In this document: positions 33,012-42,800 of the stretch, in pieces
Layout: each line of letters starts with the position of its first letter
How positions within the stretch are numbered: position 1 is the stretch's first letter
Origin: Verrucomicrobiota bacterium
GTDB lineage: Bacteria > Verrucomicrobiota > Verrucomicrobiia > Limisphaerales > JACDHS01
Direction of reading: 5' to 3'
Assembly (NCBI GenBank): GCA_013820875.1
Contig: JACDHS010000023.1
Coordinates: forward strand, 1 to 46,018
Length of the DNA stretch: 46,018 bases
Program-made: the position numbers and the translations under genes
The notes under the pieces: generated by a model
Databases searched by the model: none
What the model was told of the DNA's origin: nothing
Seen by the model: the letters and a program-made list of their open reading frames with translations, nothing else

Positions 33012-33716
33012 ATGACAAAGGAGGAGGAAAGCACTTCGGAAAAACGCCATTTTCAATGGAAGTGGTTGATTTACCTGGGTGCCGCGATTGCACTGATTGT
33101 GGCGGCGCGATTTTTCGGTTTGCAAGAATGGCTGAAGCAAGTGGTTGAATGGGTGGGAGGACTCGGTCCATGGGGAGTTCTCCTCTTTATAGGCGTTTAC
33201 GTGGTCGCGACTGTTTTGTTCATTCCCGGATCAGTGCTGACGTTGGGAGCAGGCGCAGTGTTTGGAGTGGTGTGGGGCTCGATTTACGTTTCGATCGGTT
33301 CAACGCTGGGAGCCACCTGCGCGTTTCTCGTGGGACGACACCTCGCGCGTGACCTCGTTGCGCGGAAACTCGAAGGAAAAGAACGGTTCGCGGCGATTGA
33401 TAAAGCGGTGGAAAGGGAGGGCTGGAAGATTGTGGGGCTGACGCGGCTTTCACCGATTTTTCCTTTTACCCTGTTGAATTACGCCTACGGCCTCACGCGA
33501 GTAAAGCTTTGGCACTACGTCCTTGCCTCGTGGATTGGCATGATGCCGGGAACCGTGATGTACGTCTACCTGGGGTCCGTGGCCAAAGCGGTATCTGGTG
33601 ACAGAACCACGGGGGAATGGATTCTGTACGGTGTGGGACTGGTCGCCACGATCATCGTGACCGTCTATGTGACGCACCTGGCGCGAAACGCACTGAGAAA
33701 AAGGATCGAGGATTGA
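33012..33716 (+). CDS. TVP38/TMEM64 (VTT-domain) membrane protein
   Basis: From ATG 33012 the protein has 234 residues; a GTG at 32979 is also open. It has five or six membrane segments with VTT/DedA-type signatures: FIPGSVLTLGAGAVFG, GSTLGATCAFLVGRHLARD, and RLSPIFPFTLLNYAYGLTRV. Such proteins are frequent partners of the mercuric-reductase-like flavoprotein that follows two bases later. The transported substrate or lipid-scrambling role is unproven. Confidence 0.9.
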   Translation: MTKEEESTSEKRHFQWKWLIYLGAAIALIVAARFFGLQEWLKQVVEWVGGLGPWGVLLFIGVYVVATVLFIPGSVLTLGAGAVFGVVWGSIYVSIGSTLGATCAFLVGRHLARDLVARKLEGKERFAAIDKAVEREGWKIVGLTRLSPIFPFTLLNYAYGLTRVKLWHYVLASWIGMMPGTVMYVYLGSVAKAVSGDRTTGEWILYGVGLVATIIVTVYVTHLARNALRKRIED

Positions 33717-33718
33717 GC

Positions 33719-35242
33719 ATGAACGACCAAACATCTCCAGCGATCAGTCCCTGGGACATCCACAATCAAAAGCTGGTTTCGCAGGTGCATCCGGCTGACT
33801 GGAAAAATCCCGTTCCGACGTCGCGTTACAATCTTGTGGTGATTGGTGGCGGGACGGCTGGCCTGGTAGCAGCAGCGGGCGCGGCTGGCCTCGGGGCGAA
33901 AGTAGCTTTGATCGAAAAGCACCTTCTCGGGGGCGATTGCCTGAATGTGGGGTGCGTGCCATCCAAGGCGCTGCTTCGGGCGGGGCGGGCCGCAGCAGAG
34001 CTGCGCGGGGCTGAAGAGTTTGGGATCAGGATCAAAGGTGAGGTGACTGTGGACTTCAGTGCGGTGATGGAGAGGATGCGCCGGTTGCGCGCTGAAATCA
34101 GTCCGCACGATTCCGCAGCACGTTTTCGTGAGCTGGGGATTGACGTTTTCCTGGGCAACGCTCAATTCGCGGGCGCTGACACGGTGCAAGTTGGTGATCA
34201 GAGTTTGCGTTTTGCCAAAGCGGTGATTGCCACCGGAGCCCGTCCCGCAGCCCCGTCGATTCCAGGTTTACAGGAGGTTCCTTATCACACCAATGAAACG
34301 CTCTTTTCCCTGACTGAGTTGCCGAAAAGATTCGGGATCATAGGGGCGGGGCCGATTGGTTGTGAGATGGCGCAGGCTTTTGCGCGGTTCGGTTCGGAAG
34401 TGTTTCTCGTCGAAACCGAGCATGGAATTCTGCCGAAGGAAGACCGTGACGCAGCCGACATTATTCGGGCGGCACTGATCCGAGACGGAGTGAAACTGCT
34501 TTGCTGCGGGAAAGAGTTGAAGCTGTCAAAAAATGCGGAGGGCATTCATCTGCAGGCCGACTCGCACGGAAGAAGTTATAAGGTTCCGGTAGATCAGATC
34601 CTGGTTGCGGCTGGTCGCGCTCCGAATGTTGAAGGGCTTGGCCTGGAGAAAGCTGGGGTGTTGTATGACAGAAAAGGGGTCGAGGTGAATGACCGGTTAC
34701 AAACTTCGAATAGCCGGATTTACGCCTGTGGTGATGTGTGTTCGCGCTACCAATTCACGCACGCGGCCGATTTCATGGCCCGCATCGTCATCCAAAACGC
34801 TTTGTTCAAAGGACGCAAACGGGTCAGCGACCTGATCATCCCATGGAGCACCTACACGTCGCCGGAGATTGCGCATGTTGGTTTGTATGAAAAAGAAGCA
34901 CGAGAGAAGGGAATCGAGGTAGAGACGTTCACACAAAAGCTTTCTGAGGTGGATCGCGCTGTGCTCGATGGTGAGCGCGAAGGATTTGTGCGGATTCACG
35001 TTCGGAAAGGAACAAATACGATCCTGGGGGCAACGATTGTGGCTGCGCACGCGGGAGAGATGATTTCGGAAATTACATTGGCGATGAATGGAAAATTGGG
35101 GCTGAAAACAATTGGCGGAACGATTCACCCGTATCCAACGCAAACGGAAGCCATTCGGAAGCTTGGAGATGTTTACAACCGGAGCCGACTCACACCGCTG
35201 GTACGAGCATTGTTCGGACGTTGGCTGGCGTGGACGCGGTGA
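33719..35242 (+). CDS. Mercuric-reductase-like FAD/NAD(P) disulfide oxidoreductase
   Basis: From ATG 33719 the protein has 507 residues. The FAD-binding motif is VVIGGGTAGLVAAAGAAGLG (~40-59) and the redox-active pair is in GGDCLNVGCVPSKALL (C74, C79). The NAD(P) motif is IIGAGPIGCEMAQAFARFGS, followed by ACGDVC and the dimerisation end GGTIHPYPTQTEAIRKLGD. It lacks the C-terminal vicinal cysteines and the N-terminal HMA domain of true MerA, so it probably does not reduce mercury. It is the last gene of the run that begins with arsM and may act on a sulfur or arsenic compound. Confidence 0.9.
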   Translation: MNDQTSPAISPWDIHNQKLVSQVHPADWKNPVPTSRYNLVVIGGGTAGLVAAAGAAGLGAKVALIEKHLLGGDCLNVGCVPSKALLRAGRAAAELRGAEEFGIRIKGEVTVDFSAVMERMRRLRAEISPHDSAARFRELGIDVFLGNAQFAGADTVQVGDQSLRFAKAVIATGARPAAPSIPGLQEVPYHTNETLFSLTELPKRFGIIGAGPIGCEMAQAFARFGSEVFLVETEHGILPKEDRDAADIIRAALIRDGVKLLCCGKELKLSKNAEGIHLQADSHGRSYKVPVDQILVAAGRAPNVEGLGLEKAGVLYDRKGVEVNDRLQTSNSRIYACGDVCSRYQFTHAADFMARIVIQNALFKGRKRVSDLIIPWSTYTSPEIAHVGLYEKEAREKGIEVETFTQKLSEVDRAVLDGEREGFVRIHVRKGTNTILGATIVAAHAGEMISEITLAMNGKLGLKTIGGTIHPYPTQTEAIRKLGDVYNRSRLTPLVRALFGRWLAWTR

Positions 35243-35392
35243 GTTGTATGGGCAATGAGCTGCACAGGATGCCTTCGCAATCTGCAGATTCATCCCGACA
35301 TGCCGTGCAGCCTCGTTCTCGTTATCAAGGAGCCGTTGCGCTCTTCTTTGTTGCCAGTGCCTAAACTTTCGCGTTTGTTGGTGTAAGCATGC
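35243..35392. other. Intergenic stretch, nothing recognised
   Basis: After the flavoprotein stop I see no gene or clear hairpin terminator before the relic at 35393. Confidence 0.35.
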
Positions 35393-35560
35393 TCCTGTTG
35401 ATTTCGATTCTGGCTCTTTTCCCTCTGCGCACCATGGCGGAAACGAATTCTACAATCACTGCTTCGAGAATCAGCCCGGGCCATGGCAAACATTCCTCTT
35501 GAAGATACTTTCGCCGATATCATTGGCAAAGCGCAGCGCGGTTTGAAAATCGCCGATGGT
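35393..35560 (+). pseudogene. Chimeric relic of two gene starts
   Basis: ATG 35393 begins a signal-peptide-like frame (MLLLISILALFPLRTMAETN, then ST-TASRISP) that resembles residues of the exported TPR-like protein at 44375 (ILALAFSTLFSTAETNST, then SRPISP). At AGCCCGGGCC the sequence switches to a copy of the 5' end of the MBL-fold gene (16424-16507), including its ATG at 35483 and ~25 codons with no base change. The copy breaks off at GCCGATG. Neither part is a complete gene. Confidence 0.78.
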
Positions 35561-35686
35561 GATTATCACCGAGGCATAATGTCCGGCTGCAGATAACAAT
35601 GTCGATATCCCGATGTCTGAAACCAGCGCCGCCCATGCTAACACACTCCCCGTTCACTGCCTCCGCATAGTGAGAAGTCGATTGCC

Positions 35687-38600
35687 TTACCGGCTAATGG
35701 TGGCGGAGGTGACGACGTTCGCGCTTGGTTTGTAGGTGATACCAGTTCCCACCACACCCGTGACCGTGAAGGTGACGGTGCCATTCTTGATGCTGGAGGA
35801 TGAGGTGATGACCGCTCCGTTGGCGTCCGTGACTCCGGTGCGACCCGGGTTGTTAATGGAACCAGTGAAGTCTCCCGTAACGCTCACCCCGCTGTAGGGG
35901 GCCCCCATATTATCAACTATTTTAACCACGGCTGTCGTTTTGTGTTGGGAACCTTGTGCCACAAAACTCATGGTGATGCTTTGGACAAAAACCGAAGGCC
36001 CAGCGAATGCGCCCACCGGGGACGAGGTCGCGCTGTCACCACAAGGATAAATTACGGAAACGATGTAGTAATAAGCTGTTCCGACCTCCACCGTGGTGTC
36101 GGTGTAGTTGTTGGTGCTGGGATTGGCAATGGTGATGTAAGGCCCGCTCAAATTCGTCGCGCGCTGGAGGTGATGACCGGTCGCTCCGGGGAAGGCAGTC
36201 CAACTCAAGGTAATGCCGGCCTGTTCTGAGTTAGCGATCAACTGCGGCGCTACTGGCGGCGACTTCAGCCGAAAAAATTTACTCCCGGCGGAGGTCGGCA
36301 CTGTCACCGAAATCTGGCTGCCATTCGTCACCATCGATTGGGCAACTGGAGACCAACAGGAATTTGAAAGGTTCGTGCTTTCGAAAAGCCCAACACCAGT
36401 CGCGCCGGTGGGCCAGGAAATGATGACAGAACTGTCTGCTCGCGCAATGGTCAAGGAAGGCAAGGGCGCAATGAAATCGCCATAGAGCCGTGCCACGTAA
36501 GGGCGAACCACGCCATCCATCCAAAACTCGCCAAACTGAGTAAAGCCGCCCGCGATAAGCATCTTTCCGTCTGGTTGGAAGGCAGTCGCAAAAACTCCCA
36601 CGTCCGCGCCAGGATTGAACGTCTCGTCCTGGCTGCCATTGCTATTAAGTCGCGACACTCCCCGGATGTATCTGGACCCAAGGAAATAATTTCCGCCTAC
36701 GACGATCTTTCCATCCGGCTGCAATCCGAGCGAGACGTGTTCACTAAATGTGAAGGAAAGGCCTGCATCGAAGGTGGGGTCCAAAGTCCCGTTTGGATTC
36801 AGGCGGGCAATTCCCCTTCGGGTGACGCCATGCACATTTTCGAAATACCCGCCCATGAGAATTTTGCCGTCGGATTGCACGACAACCGCCACAGTGGAGC
36901 GGCCGAAGTTGTCGAACACATGTTGGAAGCTGCTGTCCAGACTTCCATCCACATTCAGCCGCGCGAGTTTACAGAAATTTCCTGAAAAAAATAATTCGCC
37001 GCCAACGAGCACCTTGCCATCGGCCTGGCAGGCAATGACATAAACGTTGGCGCTACTGAATGGTGGTGAATCGAAACCGGTGTCCAGGCTTCCATCAGAG
37101 TTCAGCCGCGCGAGGTAGAGGCGGGTAGCTCCATTTACGGTGTCAAAACCACCAGCGACGAGCACCTTGCCATCCGGCTGTAGCGTCATCATGTAAGGCC
37201 ACCCGCCACCAAACCCGGCTCCAGTATTGAAACTGGGATCAAGACTTCCGTCGGCAAAAATCCGCGTAATTCCGCTGGGCCCGGAGCCCCCGGCAAGGAG
37301 CAACCTGCCATCGGGCTGGAGCGCGGCGCGAAAAAAATACCCGCTGGCTAAAGGATCGAGGACAAAACTGCTATCCAGACTTCCATCAGAATTCAGCCGG
37401 GCGATTCCCCGGCTGCGCTTGCCGTTGATGAATCTGAATGAGCCACCGACCACGAGTTTACCATCAGGCTGGATGATCATCGATGACACCGCTCCTTCTA
37501 TTCCGCCACCAGCGATGAACGTATTGTCGCGACTGCCATCCGTTGTCAGGCGAACCAACACGTCATATGTCGAGCGGGTGCCCAGAAGATCGCGGCCACC
37601 TACGACGACTTTTCCATCGGGCTGCAGGGCCAGAGCAAAAACCTCCGGGCGATCAGCGCTGTCTGTGTCAAAACTCCCGTCAAGGCTGCCATTCGCGTTC
37701 AGCCGGGCAATGCGATTCCGAGGCGTGCCAACGACGGTGCGGAAAAGACCGCCAATGAGCACCTTTCCATCGGGCTGGAGCGTAATTGCAAAAACAGACC
37801 CAAATTCGTTCGGGCCTGAGCCGGGGTTGAAGCTTTCATCGAGACTTCCGTCGCCATTCACCCGGGCAATGGAGTTGCGGCTGCTGCCATGGACTTCTAA
37901 AAAAGCCCCACCAAACACCACGTTGCCATCCGGCTGCACGGTGATCGAATAAACGCTCGCCTCCTCGTGGTCGAGTCCGGGATCAAAGGAAGTATCCAGG
38001 CTGCCGTCGGTGTTGAGACGGGCGAAACCAGGCCGGTAAACGCCGTTGTAACCCCAGAAATAACCACCAATGAGCACTTTGCCATCTGCTTGCACCGCAA
38101 TGCAGTCAACCCTGGGCCAAAAGCCAATGACACCCGAACTGTGATCAAAGGAGCCATCCAAAGTCCCGTCCGCATTAAGACGGGCAATCCCGTATCGAAA
38201 CCCATTACCGACCACTTGAAAGTCGCCGCCGATAAGAATCTTCCCGTCCGCTTGGAGCGCGATTGCCCTGACGGCACGCGTGTAGCCATCCTCACCGGTG
38301 AGTGTCAGAACTATGAAAGTGGCATCCAAGGTTCCGTCGGAATTCAGGCGGGTGATGCCGGTTCCCAAACCCACCAACACCTTGCCATCAGGCTGGAGCA
38401 CGACGGTGGTTACGCTGCCATTCAACGAAGCCGTGGGCGGAACGAAGGTTGCATCCCCGGTTCCATCGGCATTGAGACGGGCAATCCCCGAGCGTACCAA
38501 CCCTTTGACCATGCTGAACCCCCCGCCAATGATCAATTTTCCATCCGGCTGTAGTGCCACCGAAGTGACCGCGCCATTTACACCGGAGCCGGGATCAAAG

Positions 38601-38710
38601 GAGAGATCCACGTCGCCCGGCGCAGAGTGCGAGTGAAAACAGAAGGCGCTCAGTTGCAGTGAAACGCTGCCGATGAGAATCATCGTTCGAAGAAGATTTG
38701 GTTTTTTCAT
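35687..38710 (-). CDS. Exported delta-60 repeat protein with FN3-like end
   Basis: This 1007-residue protein has a signal peptide and then more than a dozen delta-60 repeats, each with LQPDGKVLIGG and IARLNADGSLDxSF elements about 50-60 residues apart. These form a beta-propeller-like or solenoid surface. Near the C terminus are a fibronectin type III-like domain (PPVAPQLIANSEQAGITLSW to TAYYYIVSV) and an Ig-like end domain with NGTVTFTVTG. It is probably secreted or cell-surface bound and involved in adhesion or polymer contact. There is no clear sorting anchor. Confidence 0.88.
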   Translation of the reverse strand: MKKPNLLRTMILIGSVSLQLSAFCFHSHSAPGDVDLSFDPGSGVNGAVTSVALQPDGKLIIGGGFSMVKGLVRSGIARLNADGTGDATFVPPTASLNGSVTTVVLQPDGKVLVGLGTGITRLNSDGTLDATFIVLTLTGEDGYTRAVRAIALQADGKILIGGDFQVVGNGFRYGIARLNADGTLDGSFDHSSGVIGFWPRVDCIAVQADGKVLIGGYFWGYNGVYRPGFARLNTDGSLDTSFDPGLDHEEASVYSITVQPDGNVVFGGAFLEVHGSSRNSIARVNGDGSLDESFNPGSGPNEFGSVFAITLQPDGKVLIGGLFRTVVGTPRNRIARLNANGSLDGSFDTDSADRPEVFALALQPDGKVVVGGRDLLGTRSTYDVLVRLTTDGSRDNTFIAGGGIEGAVSSMIIQPDGKLVVGGSFRFINGKRSRGIARLNSDGSLDSSFVLDPLASGYFFRAALQPDGRLLLAGGSGPSGITRIFADGSLDPSFNTGAGFGGGWPYMMTLQPDGKVLVAGGFDTVNGATRLYLARLNSDGSLDTGFDSPPFSSANVYVIACQADGKVLVGGELFFSGNFCKLARLNVDGSLDSSFQHVFDNFGRSTVAVVVQSDGKILMGGYFENVHGVTRRGIARLNPNGTLDPTFDAGLSFTFSEHVSLGLQPDGKIVVGGNYFLGSRYIRGVSRLNSNGSQDETFNPGADVGVFATAFQPDGKMLIAGGFTQFGEFWMDGVVRPYVARLYGDFIAPLPSLTIARADSSVIISWPTGATGVGLFESTNLSNSCWSPVAQSMVTNGSQISVTVPTSAGSKFFRLKSPPVAPQLIANSEQAGITLSWTAFPGATGHHLQRATNLSGPYITIANPSTNNYTDTTVEVGTAYYYIVSVIYPCGDSATSSPVGAFAGPSVFVQSITMSFVAQGSQHKTTAVVKIVDNMGAPYSGVSVTGDFTGSINNPGRTGVTDANGAVITSSSSIKNGTVTFTVTGVVGTGITYKPSANVVTSATISR

Positions 38711-38749
38711 AAAAGGATGTTTTCAGTTCATCGGCAGCGGACCTCGGAT

Positions 38750-39583
38750 TTATTGGATGGATTCAAAACCTTTGAACACGTAGTGATGGGCATCCATGTT
38801 TTTGTCGTAAAGCACCACGCATTCGGTCGGATATTGCGTTGCTATTCCCAAAACGGCGGGCGTCGGAACCGGCAGCGTGAAGTTATGTCGTTCCAGCAGA
38901 AAATCACTGCTGACCATCGGCTCGATGAAATGCATGAAGCTCGCGTCGGGCAGGAAACCGGCGATCATCGTCGCGTCAAGCGGTCCGAGCGCGGTGAACT
39001 CGCTGAGCAAGGCGGCGTGCCGGCCCATTGCGGGAATAGAGCGCGCGTCCGGCTGTGCATATCCAACGGGCAGACGATCGGCCGAAACTGGCGTAAAGAA
39101 TAACCCGGGGGGAATCGGGAACACTTGCGCCACCGGGGTGTTGTAGAAGTGAATGTCGAAATGAGGTTCGCTGTTGCGATTCGTGTTCACAAAGTTCGGA
39201 TTGGTGGCGTGCCCATGAGGATTCGCCTGAATCTGGACGTGATTGAAGTAGGTAGTCTGCTGCACGACGGACGGATAATTCAACACCGCGAACGCGCCGG
39301 CCGGACCGGAGCCAGGGGACGGCATATTCTCCGCCAGCGAGACGGGCATCGTCAGGCCGACCCAAATAACCTTTCCTTTGCCGTTCACGCGCGCCCAGGT
39401 GGATACCGTCGCGCCATTGACGGTAGAAGATTCACCGACGATGATCTTGTCATTCGCGTTCGCGCTGGCGGCGCCGCCCGAAAGGGCGAGCACCGCTGCA
39501 GCAAGCAAAACCGACGAATGTTTCAACAACGCCGTTCGAATGCCCGGCGTAAACTGATGTTTAACTGGATTCTGATTTTTCAT
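38750..39583 (-). CDS. Exported DUF5602-like (TTHB210-like) protein
   Basis: From ATG 39583 the product has 277 residues with a signal peptide (ALLKHSSVLLAAAVLALSGG, ending SANA). The core has HVQIQANPHGH, SEPHFDIHFYNT, FMHFIEPMVSSDFL and several conserved histidines that could bind metal. This fits DUF5602/TTHB210-like proteins, whose function is unknown. The delta-60 repeat gene begins 40 bp past its stop on the same strand, so the two may form an operon. Confidence 0.72.
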   Translation of the reverse strand: MKNQNPVKHQFTPGIRTALLKHSSVLLAAAVLALSGGAASANANDKIIVGESSTVNGATVSTWARVNGKGKVIWVGLTMPVSLAENMPSPGSGPAGAFAVLNYPSVVQQTTYFNHVQIQANPHGHATNPNFVNTNRNSEPHFDIHFYNTPVAQVFPIPPGLFFTPVSADRLPVGYAQPDARSIPAMGRHAALLSEFTALGPLDATMIAGFLPDASFMHFIEPMVSSDFLLERHNFTLPVPTPAVLGIATQYPTECVVLYDKNMDAHHYVFKGFESIQ

Positions 39584-39813
39584 AATTTTTATTTTTTTCG
39601 AAATTTTTTTCAAAGTGTCCATCCACATTTTTTGCGGATGCAATACCATCAAACAGTCATGCGACGCGGGCACACGAAACCCCTCAAACATTTTTTGATT
39701 CCGTGAATTGCAGCCGTAGCTGATGAGACGGAAATTTGAAGTGGTCCGCGAATAACGCGAATCTGCGGCGCATCAAAAAAACATCCAGGCAGATTGGCGT
39801 TAGCTGCGGTTTC
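39584..39813. other. Intergenic stretch, nothing recognised
   Basis: This 230 bp stretch lies upstream of the DUF5602-like gene and after the kinase gene stop. It has A/T-rich tracts (TTTTTATTTTTTTCG near 39587) that may be part of a promoter, but no ORF I would call. Confidence 0.35.
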
Positions 39814-42800
39814 TCAAGGCGCTTTATGCCCGGCTTTGGCGTCGTCGAACTCCGCAAGCTTTGCTTTCCATTCGGCAGCTTTGTCCGAATGGCTGGTGGC
39901 TTGATAGAATTGTGCGAGCCGTTCAATGGCTTCTTTAATGCGAATCTTGCCTATTGCCGGGATTGCGCTTTCGCGTTGCTTCATTCCCTCATAACCAGAG
40001 AGCAACAACGGTTCAGCTTCAGCATATTTTTCCTGCCCGAGCAGGCTGGCTCCGAGCATACTGCGGGCGTTGAATGTCAGCCAATTGCCGGGAAGGGCAT
40101 CTTCTCGGATGGTCAGACACTCACGCGCTATCGGTTCAGCCTCAATGAATTTGTGTGCGACAAGCAGTATATGTGTCAACGGAGCGAGGCTGGCGGCCTG
40201 CTCACTTATGTAGAAAGTTCTTTTCGGCGAACCAGCGGCCAGCTCCGCATACAGGCTAATAGCCGAATTGTAATGGCGCGCCGCGTCATCCATTTGTCCC
40301 AGTGCGCCCGCCACACCTCCGAGATATCGGTGGGTGTATGCCTGCTCCTGTCGAAAGAAGGGATCGGCAGGAAAATCATGCGCGGCTTTCTCAAAACTTT
40401 GCAGAGCTTCCAGAAAGACCTTTCGGGCCTCCGCGTGCCGGGCAGCGGCTTGTAACGCCAGCCCCAACTGCCAGTGGCTGTGTCCTAATCTCACACGATA
40501 GTGGCTCTCCGTCGGATTTTTAGCCGCCAGTTTTTCAAATACCTTTACCGCATCGCGCGCGGTAGTTTCAGCTTCGAGCAATTTCCCTTGCTCCCGAAGA
40601 AAATAGGAAAGCTCTTTGAGAGATTCGGCTACATCGAGGTGCTCGTCTCCAAACAGCCTCTTTCTCATCGCCATCCCGTTCCGTAGTGCTGATTCAGCTT
40701 CTATCCTTGCGCCCCCCGCGGAAAGTCCCTTGCCAAGCTCGTGGAAGGCGTTCGCCACCGTCTCCGAATCGGCGCTCATAGACAGTTTCTGAATTAACAT
40801 CAGATGCTCGCGTCCAACTGGGCGACCGTCACGCTCGTCACCAACGGCTGACATGGGTGTTTTGACGGTTTTCAAAAGAAGTGCTGCTTGCTCCAACTTG
40901 CCTCCAGCACAAAGAATCTCGGCCAAAAGACTTAAAGAGTCGATTATATCGGGGCTGTTGTTTTTCTGGCGAATTGCCAGAGACTCGCGGGCAAACGGTT
41001 CTGCCTCAGTGAATTTCCCCAGGGCGAGCAACGTCTTCGCGAGTAAATCCAATGCGTTTTTCAGATCGCCAGCAGACACCTCTCGGGCGCGCAGGTTCTT
41101 CAATCGTTCTCGATACAGCTCCTCTGCCTCAGTCAGTTTTCCTTGCTCAAATAGAATGTCCCCCAGCCACTTAAGCGAATTCGCCACGTCTGCATGTCCA
41201 TCGCCCTGTAAAGGTCTCCGCATGGCCAAAGCCTCTCGATAAAGAGATTCAGCCTCGGCCTTCTTGTTTTGCCTCTGGAGCACATCAGCAAGTAAGTTCA
41301 GCGACACAACCAGTTCAAGATGCTCATTGCCATGAGTTTTTCTTCGTAGCGCGAGGGCATCGCGCCGCAGCGTTTCAGCCTCGGCCAGATTGCCGTTACC
41401 CATTGAAAATCCAGCTACATTCATCATAGAAGCGGACACTCTGTAACTATTGGTCCCGAATAACTTTATGCCCATTGCCAATGCTTGGCGTGCCAGTGAT
41501 TCGCCCTCAACCAACTTCCCTTGAAGCTTAAGAGTATAAGATAAACCGTCTAACGATCTGACGATGTCTTCATGCTCTGGGCCCAATAGCCTTTCGCGAA
41601 TAGCGAGAGCTTCACGATAGTTGGATTCGGACTCTTTTAATTTGCGTTGGTCCTCGAATGCAAGGCCAAGGAGATGGAGCGCTTTGGCTACCTCCGCGCT
41701 TTCGTTGCCGAACACTTTTCGTCGGATGGCCAAAGCCTCGGTAAAGAGTTGTAGTACTAACTGTTTATCTTCAGTATAGGGTCGCCCTGATCGCAACAAT
41801 AATCCTAGGCTCTCCAGCGACGTCGCGAGCTCTGGATGTTCGTTCCCCAGCAGTTTTCTACGCATGGCCAGCGCTTTTTGATAGTTCGCCTTTGCGCTGG
41901 GATATTGGCCGATCACCGAGTAAACCCCACCTAGGGTGTTTCGTAATTCTGCTTCGACATCTGGCTGATCCTTTAAGTCCTTGTCGATCCGTTCAGAGGT
42001 TTTGTCCAAGATCTCGCGCAGCATCGTGGTATCACGGCCCATCGCCACTACTGGCTTCACTCCTTCCAACATTTCTTTCAGAAACTGGGCAACCTGCTGA
42101 CTTTTGACCGCCTCCGCTGTGGCTTTTTTTTCGTTAGCTTCTGCTTGCTGCCGCGAGAGTTCCGCCTGCTGGGCCTGTTGTTCGGCGCGTGATTCATTCT
42201 CAGCGGCGACTTTCAAGGCGGCACGTTCTCGTACAAACAACCACGTCGAAAGCCCCAACCCGATGATCAACGCCATGCTCACTGCGGCAAACGAGGCAAC
42301 GGCAAACTTGTTGCGGCGCACCAGTTTTTGAAACCGATAGAGATTGCTCGGCGGACACGCGACGACCGGCTCGTTGTTCAAGTGCCGTTGCAAATCCATC
42401 GCCAAGGCGTTCGCCGTCTCATAGCGACGCGTGCGATCCTTCTCCAAACATTTCATCACCAGCCAATCGAGGTCGCCGCGAATCGAATGGATGAGTTTCG
42501 GTGGATCTTCCTGTCGGTTTTTCGCCACCGCAGTCAGGGCAATTGCCTGCATCGTGCTCAGGCAAGTTGAAGGTTTAGAAGGTTCTTCCTCGCGAATTCT
42601 GCGACGCATTTCATCCAAACCCGCGGCCAGAAGTTCTTGCGCATTGAACGGCGTGTTGCCGGTGAGCAATTCGTAAAGCAGAACGCCCAGCGAATAAATG
42701 TCGGCGCGCGTGTCGATGTCCAATCCGCTCAATTGCGCCTGCTCTGGACTCATGTAGGCGGGCGTGCCGATGAATTGCGCGAATGCCGTGAACAAGGTTT

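Noticed and set aside
33719-35242. True mercuric reductase (merA)
   Set aside because: The C-terminal vicinal cysteines and the HMA domain of MerA are missing and there are no mer genes; the context is arsenosugar-related.
37227-37952. Plus-strand open frame inside the delta-60 repeat gene
   Set aside because: It mirrors the repeats (LPSGW... in each unit) and only reflects repeat composition on the antisense strand.
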